From Clavibacter michiganensis (GTDB lineage: Bacteria > Actinomycetota > Actinomycetes > Actinomycetales > Microbacteriaceae), in the NCBI RefSeq assembly GCF_021216655.1, contig NZ_CP080437.1, forward strand, positions 930,001 through 994,000: DNA of 64,000 bases. The letters are read 5' to 3'. Position 1 is the first letter of the stretch. Every line of letters starts with the position of its first letter. The translations under genes and the position numbers were made by a program. The notes beneath the pieces are model-generated. The model saw only the letters and a list, made by a program, of their open reading frames with translations, was not told the DNA's origin and made no database searches. Below, piece by piece: positions 20,744 through 32,412 of the stretch.

Positions 20744-21079
20744 TCACATGGAGAAGCCGAGCGCCCGCATCATGTCGCGGCCGTCGTCCGTGATCCGGTC
20801 GGGGCCCCACGGCGGCATCCACACCCAGTTGATGCGGAACGCGTCCACCACGCCGTCGAGCGCCTCTGCCGTCTGCTCCTCGAGCACGTCCGTCAGCGGG
20901 CAGCCCGCGGACGTCAGCGTCATGTGGATGATGAGGGCGTCGTTCTCGTCGTCCCACGCGAGGTCGTAGATGAGCCCCAGGTCGACCACGTTGATCCCGA
21001 GCTCGGGATCCATGACGTCCTTGAGCGCCTCCTCGACCTCGTCGAACTTCTGCGGGGTCAGCGTGCTCTGGGTGCTCAC
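20744..21079 (-). CDS. Metal-sulfur cluster assembly factor, DUF59 (SufT/PaaD-like)
   Basis: 111 residues from GTG 21079, overlapping the sufC stop by 4 nt. VMDPELGINVVDLGLIYD and MTLTSAGCPLTD are the DUF59 core, with the conserved Cys; WMPPWGPDRITDDGR follows. The family helps deliver or mature Fe-S clusters (SufT, MIP18). It ends the Suf operon and is followed by a strong hairpin. The same gene closes the suf operon in mycobacteria (Rv1466). Confidence 0.9.
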   Translation of the reverse strand: MSTQSTLTPQKFDEVEEALKDVMDPELGINVVDLGLIYDLAWDDENDALIIHMTLTSAGCPLTDVLEEQTAEALDGVVDAFRINWVWMPPWGPDRITDDGRDMMRALGFSM

Positions 21080-21846
21080 GCGTCCACCGTCGTCGAGGGC
21101 GTGAGGAAGCGGTCGTAGCCCTCCTCCTCGAGGCGGTCGGCCAGCTCGCGGCCACCCTGCTCGGCGACGCGGCCCGCGACGAACACGTGCACGAAGTCGG
21201 GCTGGATGTAGCGGAGGATGCGCGTGTAGTGCGTGATGAGGAGGAGACCCAGGCCCGTGTTCGCCTTGGCCCGGTTGACGCCCTCGGAGACGATCTTGAG
21301 CGCGTCGACGTCGAGGCCGGAGTCCGTCTCGTCGAGCACGGCGAACTTGGGCTTCAGCAGCTCGAGCTGCAGGACCTCGTTGCGCTTCTTCTCGCCGCCG
21401 GAGAAGCCCTCGTTGACGTTGCGCTCGGCGAACGCGGGATCCATCTTGAGCGCCGCCATGGAGGAGCGGACGTCCTTGATCCAGCCGCGGATGGCCGGGG
21501 CCTCGCCGTCGATCGCGGTCTTCGCCGTCCGCAGGAAGTTGGTGGTGGTGACGCCGGGGATCTCGACGGGGTACTGCATGGCGAGGAACAGGCCCGCGCG
21601 GGCGCGCTCGTCCACCGTCATGTCGAGGACCTCGACGCCGTCGAGCGTGATCGAGCCGGAGTCGACGTGGTACTTCGGGTGACCCGAGATCGTGTACGCC
21701 AGCGTGGACTTGCCCGAGCCGTTGGGGCCCATGATCGCGTGGATCTCGCCCTCGTTGATCGTGAGGTCGACGCCCTTGAGGATCTGCTTGCGACCCTGCT
21801 CGGTGTCGACGCTGACGTGCAGGTCGGTGATGGTGAGAGTTGACAT
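21076..21846 (-). CDS. sufC: Fe-S cluster assembly ATPase SufC
   Basis: 256 residues from ATG 21846. Walker A GPNGSGKST, the SufC-specific FSGGEKKRNE signature, Walker B FAVLDETDSGLD and the late HYTRILRY are all present. SufC hydrolyses ATP to drive cluster assembly on the SufBCD scaffold in the cytoplasm. It lies 13 nt after the Rieske gene and is coupled to DUF59. Confidence 0.96.
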   Translation of the reverse strand: MSTLTITDLHVSVDTEQGRKQILKGVDLTINEGEIHAIMGPNGSGKSTLAYTISGHPKYHVDSGSITLDGVEVLDMTVDERARAGLFLAMQYPVEIPGVTTTNFLRTAKTAIDGEAPAIRGWIKDVRSSMAALKMDPAFAERNVNEGFSGGEKKRNEVLQLELLKPKFAVLDETDSGLDVDALKIVSEGVNRAKANTGLGLLLITHYTRILRYIQPDFVHVFVAGRVAEQGGRELADRLEEEGYDRFLTPSTTVDA

Positions 21847-21859
21847 GCGTGCGGTTCCT

Positions 21860-22180
21860 CTAGCTCTTCGGGGTGGTGTCGATGTGGATGTCGCCGTCCA
21901 CGATCGACACGGGGTAGACGGGGACGGGCTCGTAGGCCGGCAGCGTGCGCGGCTTGCCCGTCTCGAGGGAGAACTTCGACCCGTGGGCCCAGCACTCCAG
22001 GGTGTCGCCCTCGACGAACCCCTCGGCCAGCGAGATGTCGCCGTGCGTGCAGGTGTCGCCGATGGCGTGCACCGTGCCGGAGGAGTCCTTCACGATCGCG
22101 ATGGCGAGGCCGTCGACCTCGACGCGGAGCGCCTCGTTCACGTCGAGGTCGTCGACGCCGCAGATCCGGACGGCGGTCAT
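21860..22180 (-). CDS. Rieske [2Fe-2S] ferredoxin in the Suf operon
   Basis: 106 residues from ATG 22180, overlapping the sufD stop by 4 nt. The Rieske ligands are C-T-H-G near residue 44 and C-W-A-H-G 18 residues on. The length matches a stand-alone ferredoxin subunit of ring-hydroxylating dioxygenases, but no oxygenase is nearby. The same gene stands between sufD and sufC in Streptomyces and other Micrococcales, so it is probably an electron donor to cluster assembly. Its redox partner is unknown. Confidence 0.9.
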   Translation of the reverse strand: MTAVRICGVDDLDVNEALRVEVDGLAIAIVKDSSGTVHAIGDTCTHGDISLAEGFVEGDTLECWAHGSKFSLETGKPRTLPAYEPVPVYPVSIVDGDIHIDTTPKS

Positions 22181-23412
22181 CGGGCGACCGCCGCGGATGC
22201 GCTGGCTGACGGGCTGGCCGACGGGCTGGCAGAGAGCTCGGCCTCGATGGCGGCCTGGAGCCGCTCCTCGAGGTCGGGGACGCCGATCTGCTGCACGATC
22301 TCGCTGAGGAAGCCACGGACGACGAGGCGACGGGCCTCCTCCTCCGTGATCCCGCGAGCCTGCAGGTAGAACAGCTGCTCGTCGTCGAAGCGGCCCGTGG
22401 CGCTCGCGTGGCCGGCGCCGGCGATGTCGCCGGTCTCGATCTCGAGGTTCGGGACCGAGTCCGCGCGCGTGCCGTCCGTGAGGACGAGGTTGCGGTTCTG
22501 CTCGTAGCTGTCCGTGCCCGGCGCGGAGCGGCGGATGAGGACGTCACCGATCCAGACCGTGCGCGCGCCCTTCCCCTGCAGCGCGCCCTTGTAGGTGACG
22601 CGGCTGCGGGTGTTGGGGGCGTCGTGGTCGACGTACACCTGCTGCTCGAGGTGCTGGCCCGCGTCGGCGAAGTACACGCCGAGGAGCTCGCCGTCCGCGC
22701 CCTCGTTCGAGAGGTGGGCGGAGGGGTTCACCCGGACGATGGATCCGCCGAGCGTCACCACCACGTGCTTGAGCTTGGCGTCGCGGCCGACGACGGCCTG
22801 GTGCGCGGCCAGGTGACGCGCCTCGTCGTCCCACTGCTGCACGGTGACGACCGTGAGCTCGGCCTGGTCGCCGACGACGATCTCGACGTTCTCCGCGAGC
22901 GACGCGGATCCGGCGTTGTCGAGGATGACGACGCCGCGGCTGAACGGCGCCGCGGTGATGACGGTGTGCGCGGCGCGCGGGGCGGACCCGAGCTCGGAGC
23001 GGCCGACCGTGACGGTGACGCGCTCCTCCCCCGTGACGTCGATGGCGAGCGCCTCGCCGAAGGACGACCAGGCGTTGGCCTGGGCGCGGTCCTCGGGGGC
23101 TCCCGCGGTGCCGATGCGCGCGTCGTCCCGGGGGATCCAGGAGACGGACGTGCCGGCCGCGTCGGAGCTGGCGAACGGGTACCGCGAGCCGTCGAGCGGA
23201 CCTGCGATGAGGTCGTCGAGCCGGCGGACGGGCGTCAGCTTCCAGACGGCCTCACGGCCGGTCACGGCCTCGAACGCCTCGACGTCCGTGGACGTGAAGC
23301 GCTCGGAACGGGTCTGGATGGGGACTGTCGCCCACCCTCCGTCGGTGTGCGCCCGATTGCCGTGCTGGTCGGCGGGGACGGGGGCTTCTGTGGTGGCGAG
23401 TGGGGTCGTCAT
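22177..23412 (-). CDS. sufD: Fe-S cluster assembly protein SufD
   Basis: 411 residues from ATG 23412, directly abutting the sufB stop. The beta-helix core (NVEIVVGDQAELTVV, GDQAELT, HVVVTLGGS) and the C-terminal ATGRFDDEQLFYLQARGI are SufD features, the latter paired with SufB. SufD with SufB and SufC forms the cluster scaffold. The last 20 residues are a low-complexity Ser/Ala/Pro tail from 12-nt tandem repeats at about 22202-22225 and are probably dispensable. Confidence 0.94.
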   Translation of the reverse strand: MTTPLATTEAPVPADQHGNRAHTDGGWATVPIQTRSERFTSTDVEAFEAVTGREAVWKLTPVRRLDDLIAGPLDGSRYPFASSDAAGTSVSWIPRDDARIGTAGAPEDRAQANAWSSFGEALAIDVTGEERVTVTVGRSELGSAPRAAHTVITAAPFSRGVVILDNAGSASLAENVEIVVGDQAELTVVTVQQWDDEARHLAAHQAVVGRDAKLKHVVVTLGGSIVRVNPSAHLSNEGADGELLGVYFADAGQHLEQQVYVDHDAPNTRSRVTYKGALQGKGARTVWIGDVLIRRSAPGTDSYEQNRNLVLTDGTRADSVPNLEIETGDIAGAGHASATGRFDDEQLFYLQARGITEEEARRLVVRGFLSEIVQQIGVPDLEERLQAAIEAELSASPSASPSASASAAVAR

Positions 23413-24831
23413 CTAGCCGACGGATCCTTCCATGCCCATCTCGATGAGCTTGTTGAGTTCGAGCGCGTACTCCATGGGGAGCTCGCGGGCGATGGGCTCG
23501 ATGAAGCCGCGGACGATCATGGCCATGGCCTCGTCCTCGGGCATGCCCCGGCTCATCAGGTAGAACAGCTGCTCCTCGCTGACGCGCGAGACCGTCGCCT
23601 CGTGGCCGAGCTGGACGTCGTCCACGCGGATGTCGATGGCGGGGTACGTGTCGGAGCGGGAGATGGTGTCGACCAGCAGCGCGTCGCAGCGGACGGTGTT
23701 GGCGGAGTGGTGCGCGGCCGCGTCCACGCGGATCTCGCCGCGGTATCCGGCCCGGCCGCCGCCGCGCGCGATGGACTTCGAGACGATCGACGACTGCGTG
23801 TACGGCGCCATGTGCACCATCTTCGCGCCGGCGTCCTGGTGCTGGCCGGGGCCGGCGAAGGCGACGGAGAGGGTCTCGCCCTTGGCGCGCTCGCCCATGA
23901 GGTAGATGGAGGGGTACTTCATCGTGACCTTGGAGCCGATGTTGCCGTCGATCCACTCCATGGTCGCGCCCTCGGCCGCCGTCGCGCGCTTGGTGACGAG
24001 GTTGTAGACGTTGTTCGACCAGTTCTGGATCGTCGTGTAGCGGACGCGGGCGTCCTTCTTCACGATGATCTCGACGACCGCGGAGTGCAGCGAGTCGGAC
24101 TTGTAGATGGGGGCGGTGCAGCCCTCGATGTAGTGGACGTAGCTGCCCTCGTCCGCGATGATCAGCGTCCGCTCGAACTGGCCCATGTTCTCGGTGTTGA
24201 TCCGGAAGTACGCCTGCAGCGGGATCTCGACGTGCACGCCCTTGGGCACGTACACGAACGAGCCGCCGGACCAGACGGCCGTGTTCAGCGCGGCGAACTT
24301 GTTGTCGCCCGCGGGGATGACGGTGCCGAAGTACTCCTTGAACAGCTCCGGGTGCTCGCGCAGCGCCGTGTCGGTGTCCATGAAGATGACGCCCTGGTCC
24401 TCGAGCTCCTTCTGGATGGAGTGGAAGACCACCTCGGACTCGTACTGGGCCGCGACGCCGGAGACGAGGCGCTGGCGCTCCGCCTCGGGGATGCCGAGCC
24501 GCTCGTACGTGTTCTTGATGTCGTCGGGCAGGTCCTCCCACGTCTGGGCCTGCTTCTCCGTGGAGCGCACGAAGTACTTGATGTTGTCGAAGTCGATGCC
24601 GGAGAGGTCGGCGCCCCACGTCGGCATTGGCTTCTTGCCGAAGAGCTCGTAGCCCTTCATGCGGTTGGCGAGCATCCACTCGGGCTCGCTCTTGCGCCGC
24701 GAGATGTCGGCGACGACCTGCGGGGAGATGCCGCGCTTGGCCGAGGCGCCGGCGACGTCGGAGTCGGACCAGCCGAACTCGTACTGCCCCAGGCTCTCGA
24801 GCTCGGGTCGGTCGATGAGCACATCTGACAT
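23413..24831 (-). CDS. sufB: Fe-S cluster assembly protein SufB
   Basis: 472 residues from ATG 24831 ([15 protein letters not shown]); the open frame runs to 25050 but that part is promoter region. The scaffold core and C-terminal [16 protein letters not shown] with EALMAMI-like helix are typical. SufB is the main scaffold on which 4Fe-4S clusters form. It is the first gene of sufB-sufD-Rieske-sufC-DUF59. The usual actinobacterial repressor gene sufR is not upstream; ctaA diverges instead, across 266 nt. Confidence 0.96.
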   Translation of the reverse strand: MSDVLIDRPELESLGQYEFGWSDSDVAGASAKRGISPQVVADISRRKSEPEWMLANRMKGYELFGKKPMPTWGADLSGIDFDNIKYFVRSTEKQAQTWEDLPDDIKNTYERLGIPEAERQRLVSGVAAQYESEVVFHSIQKELEDQGVIFMDTDTALREHPELFKEYFGTVIPAGDNKFAALNTAVWSGGSFVYVPKGVHVEIPLQAYFRINTENMGQFERTLIIADEGSYVHYIEGCTAPIYKSDSLHSAVVEIIVKKDARVRYTTIQNWSNNVYNLVTKRATAAEGATMEWIDGNIGSKVTMKYPSIYLMGERAKGETLSVAFAGPGQHQDAGAKMVHMAPYTQSSIVSKSIARGGGRAGYRGEIRVDAAAHHSANTVRCDALLVDTISRSDTYPAIDIRVDDVQLGHEATVSRVSEEQLFYLMSRGMPEDEAMAMIVRGFIEPIARELPMEYALELNKLIEMGMEGSVG

Positions 24832-24858
24832 GGCTACCTGCTTTCCTGACGATCTGGG

Positions 24859-24875
24859 CGTATCAGCGCCGTATC
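24859..24875. repeat. CGTATC direct repeat in the sufB-ctaA intergenic region
   Basis: CGTATC occurs twice 11 nt apart (24859-24864 and 24870-24875), one helical turn, 28 nt upstream of sufB. This could be a regulator site; there is no independent support. The rest of the 266-nt gap (24832-25097) shows no other structure I can support. Confidence 0.25.
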
Positions 24876-25097
24876 GGCATTCACCCCCCGCACGGCGACG
24901 CCGCTTCGGTGACGAGAGGAAGACTGTGGGTGTCCGGGATGCGGCGGCTTCACGCCTCGCACCCCTCTTAGGATGAACACGAACGCGGGTGGACTTGTTC
25001 CCGCCGTCCTCGCTGACGTGCCGGATGCCGCAAGGCCCGACGTGTTCCATGAACCACCCGATTCTACGGGCAATCCAGCGGGCACGGAAGGCAGGCA

Positions 25098-26108
25098 GTG
25101 ACTCACGGCACCGATGCGGGGCAGTCTCCCAGTGGGAGCGTGCTAGGTCAGACCCTCATGGTCACGAGGCGGCTGCGGGAGCGGCTGCCGGACGGGATCA
25201 CGCGCACGACGAGGTTCCTCGTGTGGACCACGCTCGTCGTGCAGACGCTCGTCGTCGGGACGGGCGGGCTCGTACGGCTCACCGGCTCCGGCCTCGGCTG
25301 CCCCACCTGGCCGCGGTGCACCGCCGACTCCTTCGTGTCGACGCCCGAGATGGGCGTGCACGGGATCATCGAGTTCGGCAACCGCCTGCTCACCTTCGTC
25401 CTGGTGATCGTCGCCATCGCCACGTTCCTCGCCGTGCTGCGGCTGCGGACCCGCGGCCGCGGTCTCTTCTCCATCGCCCTCGCGATCGGCCTCGGCATCC
25501 CCGCGCAGGGGGTCATCGGCGGCATCACGGTGCTGACCGGCCTGAACCCCTACATCGTCGGGCTACACTTCGTCGTCTCCGTCGTCCTCGTCGTGCTGTC
25601 GACCGTCCTGGTGTGGCGCGCCTACCACCCGCTCGACGAGGCCGAGCGGTCGGTCCCGTCGTCCTTCCTGACGCTCGCGCGCATCACGTCCGTCGTCGTC
25701 GGCATCACGATCCTCGTCGGCATCGTCGTCACCGGATCCGGCCCCCACGCGGGCGACCAGGGCGCGGCGCGCAACGGGCTCGACCCGGAGCTGCTGCAGC
25801 ACGTGCACAGCTGGCCGGCCTACACGACCTTCGGCCTCACGGTCGCGCTCGTCGTCATCGCGGCCCGCAACCGGTGGACGGCCGTCTCGCGCTGGACCCG
25901 GGTGCTGCTCGCGGTCGAGCTGGTGCAGATCGCCGTCGGCCTCATCCAGGCGCGGACGGGCCTGCCCGAGTTCCTCGTGGGGCTGCACATGGTCCTCGCG
26001 TGCCTGCTCGCGTCCGCGATGACGGCCACGCTGCTGAGCACCACCCGACGGGCGGACACGCTCCGGCTGACCCCCGCCGAGGTGCGGCGCTCCGCCCACG
26101 TGGGCTGA
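25098..26108 (+). CDS. ctaA: Heme A synthase (COX15/CtaA)
   Basis: 336 residues from GTG 25098, preceded by GGAAGG; ATG 25158 is an alternative. About eight transmembrane helices. [17 protein letters not shown] near residue 55 is the CtaA signature, with [10 protein letters not shown] (heme-ligand His), [16 protein letters not shown] and GLHMVLA giving the remaining His residues. It converts heme O to heme A in the membrane. ctaB, making heme O, converges from the other side. Divergent from sufB. Confidence 0.92.
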   Translation: MTHGTDAGQSPSGSVLGQTLMVTRRLRERLPDGITRTTRFLVWTTLVVQTLVVGTGGLVRLTGSGLGCPTWPRCTADSFVSTPEMGVHGIIEFGNRLLTFVLVIVAIATFLAVLRLRTRGRGLFSIALAIGLGIPAQGVIGGITVLTGLNPYIVGLHFVVSVVLVVLSTVLVWRAYHPLDEAERSVPSSFLTLARITSVVVGITILVGIVVTGSGPHAGDQGAARNGLDPELLQHVHSWPAYTTFGLTVALVVIAARNRWTAVSRWTRVLLAVELVQIAVGLIQARTGLPEFLVGLHMVLACLLASAMTATLLSTTRRADTLRLTPAEVRRSAHVG

Positions 26109-26124
26109 TCCCCGCCCGTCCCGC

Positions 26125-26160
26125 CGACGCCCGCCCGAGCACCGCTCGCGGCGGGCGTCG
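26125..26160. terminator. Hairpin between ctaA and ctaB
   Basis: Inverted repeat CGACGCCCGC / GCGGGCGTCG (26125-26134 and 26151-26160), 17 nt after the ctaA stop. The remaining gap to the ctaB stop at 26328 (about 170 nt) holds nothing I can name. Confidence 0.6.
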
Positions 26161-26327
26161 TCACGTGCGGCGCCTCGGCGGAGCGAGCCCACCGAGACCC
26201 GTCCGTGGGCCCGATCTCCACGGCGCGGCGGCTTGCACGGCGCGTGCGTGGCATGGGAGTGGAGACAGCCGGACCGGCGCGAACGCTCGACGCGCGACGC
26301 TCGCCCGGCGACGCGGGACCTCGCGGA

Positions 26328-27248
26328 TCAGAAGGGCAGGAGCGGGTCGATGCCGACCGCGAGGAACAGCAGCGAGAGGTACGAGATGGACGCGTGGAAG
26401 ACGCGCATCGGCTTGATGGGCTCGTGGCGCACGGCGAGGTCGTACAGGCGGTGCGTCTCGTAGACGAACCAGCCGCCGCCCGCGAGCGCGGCGAGCGTGT
26501 ACACGAGCCCCATGCCCGCGACCGGGATGAGCAGGAGCGAGCAGGCGAGCGTGGCCCACGCGTACAGGATGGTCTGCAGGCCGACGGCCGCGCGGCCGCG
26601 CACGACGGCGAGCATGGGCACGTTGACCGAGGCGTAGTCGTCGCGGTACTTCATGGACAGCGGCCAGTAGTGCGGCGGGGTCCAGAGGAACACGATCATG
26701 AACAGGATCACGGGCGCCCACGAGATGTCCCCCGTGACGGCGGCCCAGCCGATGAGGACCGGCATGCAGCCCGCGGCCCCGCCCCAGACGATGTTCTGCG
26801 GCGTGCGACGCTTGAGCCACAGCGTGTAGACGAAGACGTAGAAGAGGATCGCCGCGAGCGAGAGCGCGGCGGCCAGCCAGTTGGAGATGACGCCGAGCCA
26901 GACGATGCTGGCGACGCCGATGATCCAGGCGAAGACGAGGGCCTCGCGGTCCGTCAGCTCCCCCGTCACCAGGGGACGACGCTGCGTGCGCTTCATGACG
27001 CGGTCGATGTCGCGGTCGATGTAGCAGTTGAACGCGTTCGCGCTGCCCGCGCTGAGCGTGCCGCCGACGAGGACGCCGAGGATCAGCCAGGGGTTCGGCC
27101 ATCCCCCCTGGGCGAGGATCATGACGGGCGCGGTGGTCACGAGCAGGAGCTCGATGACGCGCGGCTTCGTCAGTGCGACGTACGCCTTGGTCTTCCTCGC
27201 CACGCCGATCGTCTCCCGATCGACCCGACTCTGCACCGCAACGTTCAT
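26328..27248 (-). CDS. ctaB: Protoheme IX farnesyltransferase (heme O synthase)
   Basis: 306 residues from ATG 27248; the frame continues upstream to 27473 without relevance. UbiA-family motifs: [15 protein letters not shown] (first Asp-rich N-D-x-x-D-like site) and [14 protein letters not shown] (second). About eight or nine transmembrane helices. It attaches farnesyl to heme B in the membrane, giving heme O for CtaA. Divergent from tkt across 173 nt, the same pairing as in mycobacteria. Confidence 0.94.
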   Translation of the reverse strand: MNVAVQSRVDRETIGVARKTKAYVALTKPRVIELLLVTTAPVMILAQGGWPNPWLILGVLVGGTLSAGSANAFNCYIDRDIDRVMKRTQRRPLVTGELTDREALVFAWIIGVASIVWLGVISNWLAAALSLAAILFYVFVYTLWLKRRTPQNIVWGGAAGCMPVLIGWAAVTGDISWAPVILFMIVFLWTPPHYWPLSMKYRDDYASVNVPMLAVVRGRAAVGLQTILYAWATLACSLLLIPVAGMGLVYTLAALAGGGWFVYETHRLYDLAVRHEPIKPMRVFHASISYLSLLFLAVGIDPLLPF

Positions 27249-27335
27249 CGCACCTCTAACTCGCCGGACATTCCCTCCCCATGGTAGGCCACGGCCCCTG
27301 CGAGCCGAGCCGCGGGGCCCCGCCAGCACGGGCTC

Positions 27336-27370
27336 GGAACACCTGGGGCGAGGTGGGTGTTCCCTATACT
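27336..27370 (+). promoter_or_regulatory. tkt operon promoter with inverted repeat
   Basis: TATACT at 27365-27370 is a near-consensus -10 box 51 nt before the tkt GTG. Immediately upstream is a perfect 8-bp inverted repeat GGAACACC (27336-27343) / GGTGTTCC (27356-27363). It covers the -35 zone, so a repressor or activator site is likely. Alternatively GGAAC-N18-GTT fits an ECF sigma (SigE/SigH-like) promoter. Confidence 0.5.
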
Positions 27371-27421
27371 GATAGGCGGTCCGGCTGGGCCTCCCCCCAT
27401 CTTCAGAAGGGCTAGAACCAA

Positions 27422-29512
<2,091 letters not shown>

Positions 29513-29563
29513 AAGCTGACGAGGAGCGGGGCGGCCGAGCTGCTCCGCTCCCCGCCGGCCCGC

Positions 29564-29633
29564 CCCGATCGACCTGCCGCACCTCGGCCCGTCGATCGGG
29601 ATCACGGGAGGGGCGCCCGCGTGCGCCCCTCCC
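29564..29633 (+). other. Two hairpins between tkt and tal
   Basis: Hairpin 1: CCCGATCGAC / GTCGATCGGG (29564-29573, 29591-29600). Hairpin 2: GGGAGGGGCGC / GCGCCCCTCCC (29606-29616, 29623-29633), followed by a C-run. They occupy most of the 154-nt tkt-tal gap and could be a partial terminator or an mRNA-processing or stability element that sets different levels of Tkt and downstream enzymes. Confidence 0.55.
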
Positions 29634-29666
29634 CCCGAACCTCACAACCAGCGAGAAGAAGGCAAC

Positions 29667-30782
29667 ATGACCGACACCACTTCCCCCACCGCGCAGCTCT
29701 CCGCCGCGGGCGTCAGCATCTGGCTCGACGACCTGTCCCGCGAGCGCATCGATGCCAAGGGCATCGAGAAGGTGATCGCCGAGCGCGACGTCGTCGGCAT
29801 CACGACGAACCCCACCATCTTCGCGTCGGCCCTCGCCAAGGGCGAGGCGTACGACGCCCAGGTCCGCGAGCTCGCGGCCGACGGCGCCGACGTCGACCGC
29901 GCGGTCTTCGAGATCACCACCCGCGACGTCGGAGAGGCCGCGCGCATCTTCCGCCCGGTCTACGACCGCACCGCCGGCTTCGACGGCCGCGTCTCCATCG
30001 AGGTCTCCCCCGACTTCGCCAACGACACCCAGGCGACCATCGACGAGGCCCACAAGCTGTGGGACAAGATCGCCGAGCCCAACGTCATGATCAAGATCCC
30101 CGCGACCCGCGAGGGCCTCGAGGCCATCACCGAGGTCATCGGCGCCGGCATCAGCGTCAACGTGACCCTGATCTTCAGCCTCGAGCGCTACCGCGAGGTC
30201 ATCAACGCATACCTCACCGGCCTCGAGAAGGCGAAGGCGGCGGGCATCGACCTGTCGACCATCCACTCGGTCGCCTCCTTCTTCGTGTCGCGCGTCGACA
30301 CCGAGATCGACAAGCGCCTCGACGCGCTCGGCACCGACGAGGCCACCGCGCTCAAGAGCAAGGCCGGCGTCGCCAACGCGCAGCTCGCCTACCAGGCCTT
30401 CGAGCAGTCCTTCGCGTCCGAGCGCGCCCAGGGCCTCCTCGGCGCCGGCGCCAACAAGCAGCGCCCGCTCTGGGCGTCGACCGGCGTCAAGAGCCCCGAC
30501 CTGCCCGACACCCTCTACGTGACGCAGCTCGTCGCCGCGGACGTCGTCAACACGATGCCGGAGAAGACGCTCGACGCGACCTTCGACCACGGCGTGATCG
30601 AGGGCGACACCATCACCGGCTCCTACGACGCCGCCAACGAGGTCCTCAACCGGGTCGACGCGCTCGGCATCTCCTACAAGGAGGTCACGGAGCTCCTCGA
30701 GAAGGAGGGCGTCGAGAAGTTCAAGGTGTCGTGGAGCGAGCTCATCGAGACCGTCACGACCGCCCTGGACGGCGCCAAGTGA
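29667..30782 (+). CDS. tal: Transaldolase
   Basis: 371 residues from ATG 29667, preceded by [22 protein letters not shown] and [14 protein letters not shown] at the start and [14 protein letters not shown] with the Schiff-base Lys are typical of the TalB subfamily used in actinobacteria. It transfers dihydroxyacetone units between sugar phosphates. It ends within pgi (GTGA). Confidence 0.96.
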   Translation: MTDTTSPTAQLSAAGVSIWLDDLSRERIDAKGIEKVIAERDVVGITTNPTIFASALAKGEAYDAQVRELAADGADVDRAVFEITTRDVGEAARIFRPVYDRTAGFDGRVSIEVSPDFANDTQATIDEAHKLWDKIAEPNVMIKIPATREGLEAITEVIGAGISVNVTLIFSLERYREVINAYLTGLEKAKAAGIDLSTIHSVASFFVSRVDTEIDKRLDALGTDEATALKSKAGVANAQLAYQAFEQSFASERAQGLLGAGANKQRPLWASTGVKSPDLPDTLYVTQLVAADVVNTMPEKTLDATFDHGVIEGDTITGSYDAANEVLNRVDALGISYKEVTELLEKEGVEKFKVSWSELIETVTTALDGAK

Positions 30783-32374
30783 GCGTGCGCATCGCGCTGA
30801 GCGGCGCGGCGGCCACGGCCGTCGAGACCCACGTCCCCGCCCTCGTCGAGGCGCACGTCGCCTCCGGCATCACCGGGCTGGACGGCACGCTCTGGGGACC
30901 GGACGCCGAGTCCGAGGCCACCAAGCGCCTCGGCTGGACGCAGGCGGTCTCCGTCTCCCGTCCGCTGGTGGCCGAGATCACGGCGCTCCGCGAGGAGCTC
31001 CGCGGCCAGGGCGTCGACCACATCGTCCTCGGCGGCATGGGCGGTTCCTCGCTCGCGCCCGAGGTCATCACCCGCACCGCGGGCGTCGAGCTCACGGTCC
31101 TCGACTCGACCGACCCGGGCCAGGTGCTCGCCGCGCTCGGCGACCGCCTCGCCACCACGGCGGTCGTCATCTCCTCGAAGTCCGGATCCACGCTCGAGAC
31201 GGACAGCCAGAAGCGCGTCTACGAGAAGTCGTTCCGCGAGGCGGGCATCGACCCGACCACGCGCATCGTCATCGTGACCGACCCGGGCTCCCCGCTCGAC
31301 GAGTCGGCCCGCGCCGACGGCTACCGCGTCTTCAACGCGGACCCCGACGTGGGCGGCCGCTACAGCGCGCTGACCGCGTTCGGCCTGGTGCCGTCCGGCC
31401 TCGCCGGCGCCGACATCGGCGGCCTGCTCGACGAGGCGGAGGCCGCGTCCGCGCAGCTCGCCGTCGACGACGTGTCGAACCCGGGCCTCGTGCTCGGCGC
31501 CGCGATCGCCGGCACCTCGCCGCTCAAGGACAAGCTCGGCATCGTCTCCGACGGCACGCACATCGTGGGCTTCGGCGAGTGGGTCGAGCAGCTCATCGCG
31601 GAGTCCACCGGCAAGCTCGGCACGGGCCTCCTGCCCGTCGTGCTGCCGACCGACGCCCCCGAGCTGTCGCTCGACCTGGCCGACCTGCAGATCGCGCGGC
31701 TCGTCGCCGACGTCGACGCGCACGACGCGGCCGAGGGCGAGATCGTCATCAGCGGCACGCTCGGCGCGCAGATCCTCACGTGGGAGTACGCCGTCGCCGT
31801 CGCGGGCCGCCTGCTCGAGATCAACCCGTTCGACCAGCCCGACGTGGAGGCCGCCAAGGTCGCCGCGCGCGGCCTGCTCGACGACCGTCCCGCTCCCGAG
31901 GCCCCCGTCGTGACGACGGACGGCATCGAGGTGCGCGGCACGAGCGAGGTCACCGAGGGTGCGTCCGACGTGTCCTCCGCCATCGACGCCCTGCTCGCAC
32001 AGGTCGGCCCCACGGGCTACGTCGCCGTCCAGGCCTTCGTGGACCGCCTCTCGCTCCCCGAGCTCGAGCGCCTGCGCGACGCGGTGGCCCGCAAGGTAGG
32101 CCGTCCCGTCACGTTCGGCTGGGGCCCCCGCTTCCTGCACTCCACGGGGCAGTTCCACAAGGGCGGCACCCCCGTCGGCGTGTTCCTGCAGATCACCGCG
32201 GACGCGGCCGAGGATCTCGAGATCCCCGACCGCCCCTTCACCTTCGGGCAGCTCATCCAGGCGCAGGCCGCCGGCGACGCCACCGTGCTCGCCGAGCACG
32301 GCCGTCCCGTCCTGCGACTGAACCTGACCGACCCCACCACGGACGCCCGGGCCCTGCTCTCGACGCTCGAATGA
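30779..32374 (+). CDS. pgi: Glucose-6-phosphate isomerase
   Basis: 531 residues from GTG 30779, overlapping the tal stop. The long frame upstream to 29621 is noncoding. Phosphosugar-binding segments are [13 protein letters not shown] and [24 protein letters not shown] near residue 460 carries active-site residues. The enzyme links glycolysis to the pentose-phosphate pathway. Its position between tal and zwf differs from Mycobacterium and Corynebacterium, where tkt-tal-zwf-opcA-pgl are contiguous. Confidence 0.93.
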   Translation: MSVRIALSGAAATAVETHVPALVEAHVASGITGLDGTLWGPDAESEATKRLGWTQAVSVSRPLVAEITALREELRGQGVDHIVLGGMGGSSLAPEVITRTAGVELTVLDSTDPGQVLAALGDRLATTAVVISSKSGSTLETDSQKRVYEKSFREAGIDPTTRIVIVTDPGSPLDESARADGYRVFNADPDVGGRYSALTAFGLVPSGLAGADIGGLLDEAEAASAQLAVDDVSNPGLVLGAAIAGTSPLKDKLGIVSDGTHIVGFGEWVEQLIAESTGKLGTGLLPVVLPTDAPELSLDLADLQIARLVADVDAHDAAEGEIVISGTLGAQILTWEYAVAVAGRLLEINPFDQPDVEAAKVAARGLLDDRPAPEAPVVTTDGIEVRGTSEVTEGASDVSSAIDALLAQVGPTGYVAVQAFVDRLSLPELERLRDAVARKVGRPVTFGWGPRFLHSTGQFHKGGTPVGVFLQITADAAEDLEIPDRPFTFGQLIQAQAAGDATVLAEHGRPVLRLNLTDPTTDARALLSTLE

Positions 32375-32402
32375 CCGCATCGCCGGATCCGTCCGGCAGA
32401 TC

Positions 32403-32408
32403 GAGGAG
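32403..32408 (+). promoter_or_regulatory. Ribosome binding site GAGGAG deciding the zwf start
   Basis: GAGGAG lies 4 nt before ATG 32413. An earlier ATG at 32371 overlaps the pgi stop (ATGA) and would add 14 residues; the strong site favours 32413. Confidence 0.5.
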
Positions 32409-32412
32409 TTAC

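Noticed and set aside
22408..24828. 806-codon open frame on the plus strand opposite sufB and sufD
   Set aside because: Composition is Val/Asp/Arg/Gly-rich shadow sequence of GC-rich genes; no family resemblance, and it covers two certain Suf genes.
31579..32412. N-terminal extension of zwf
   Set aside because: It is out-of-frame pgi; the strong ribosome site at 32403 and the family N-terminus place the start at 32413.
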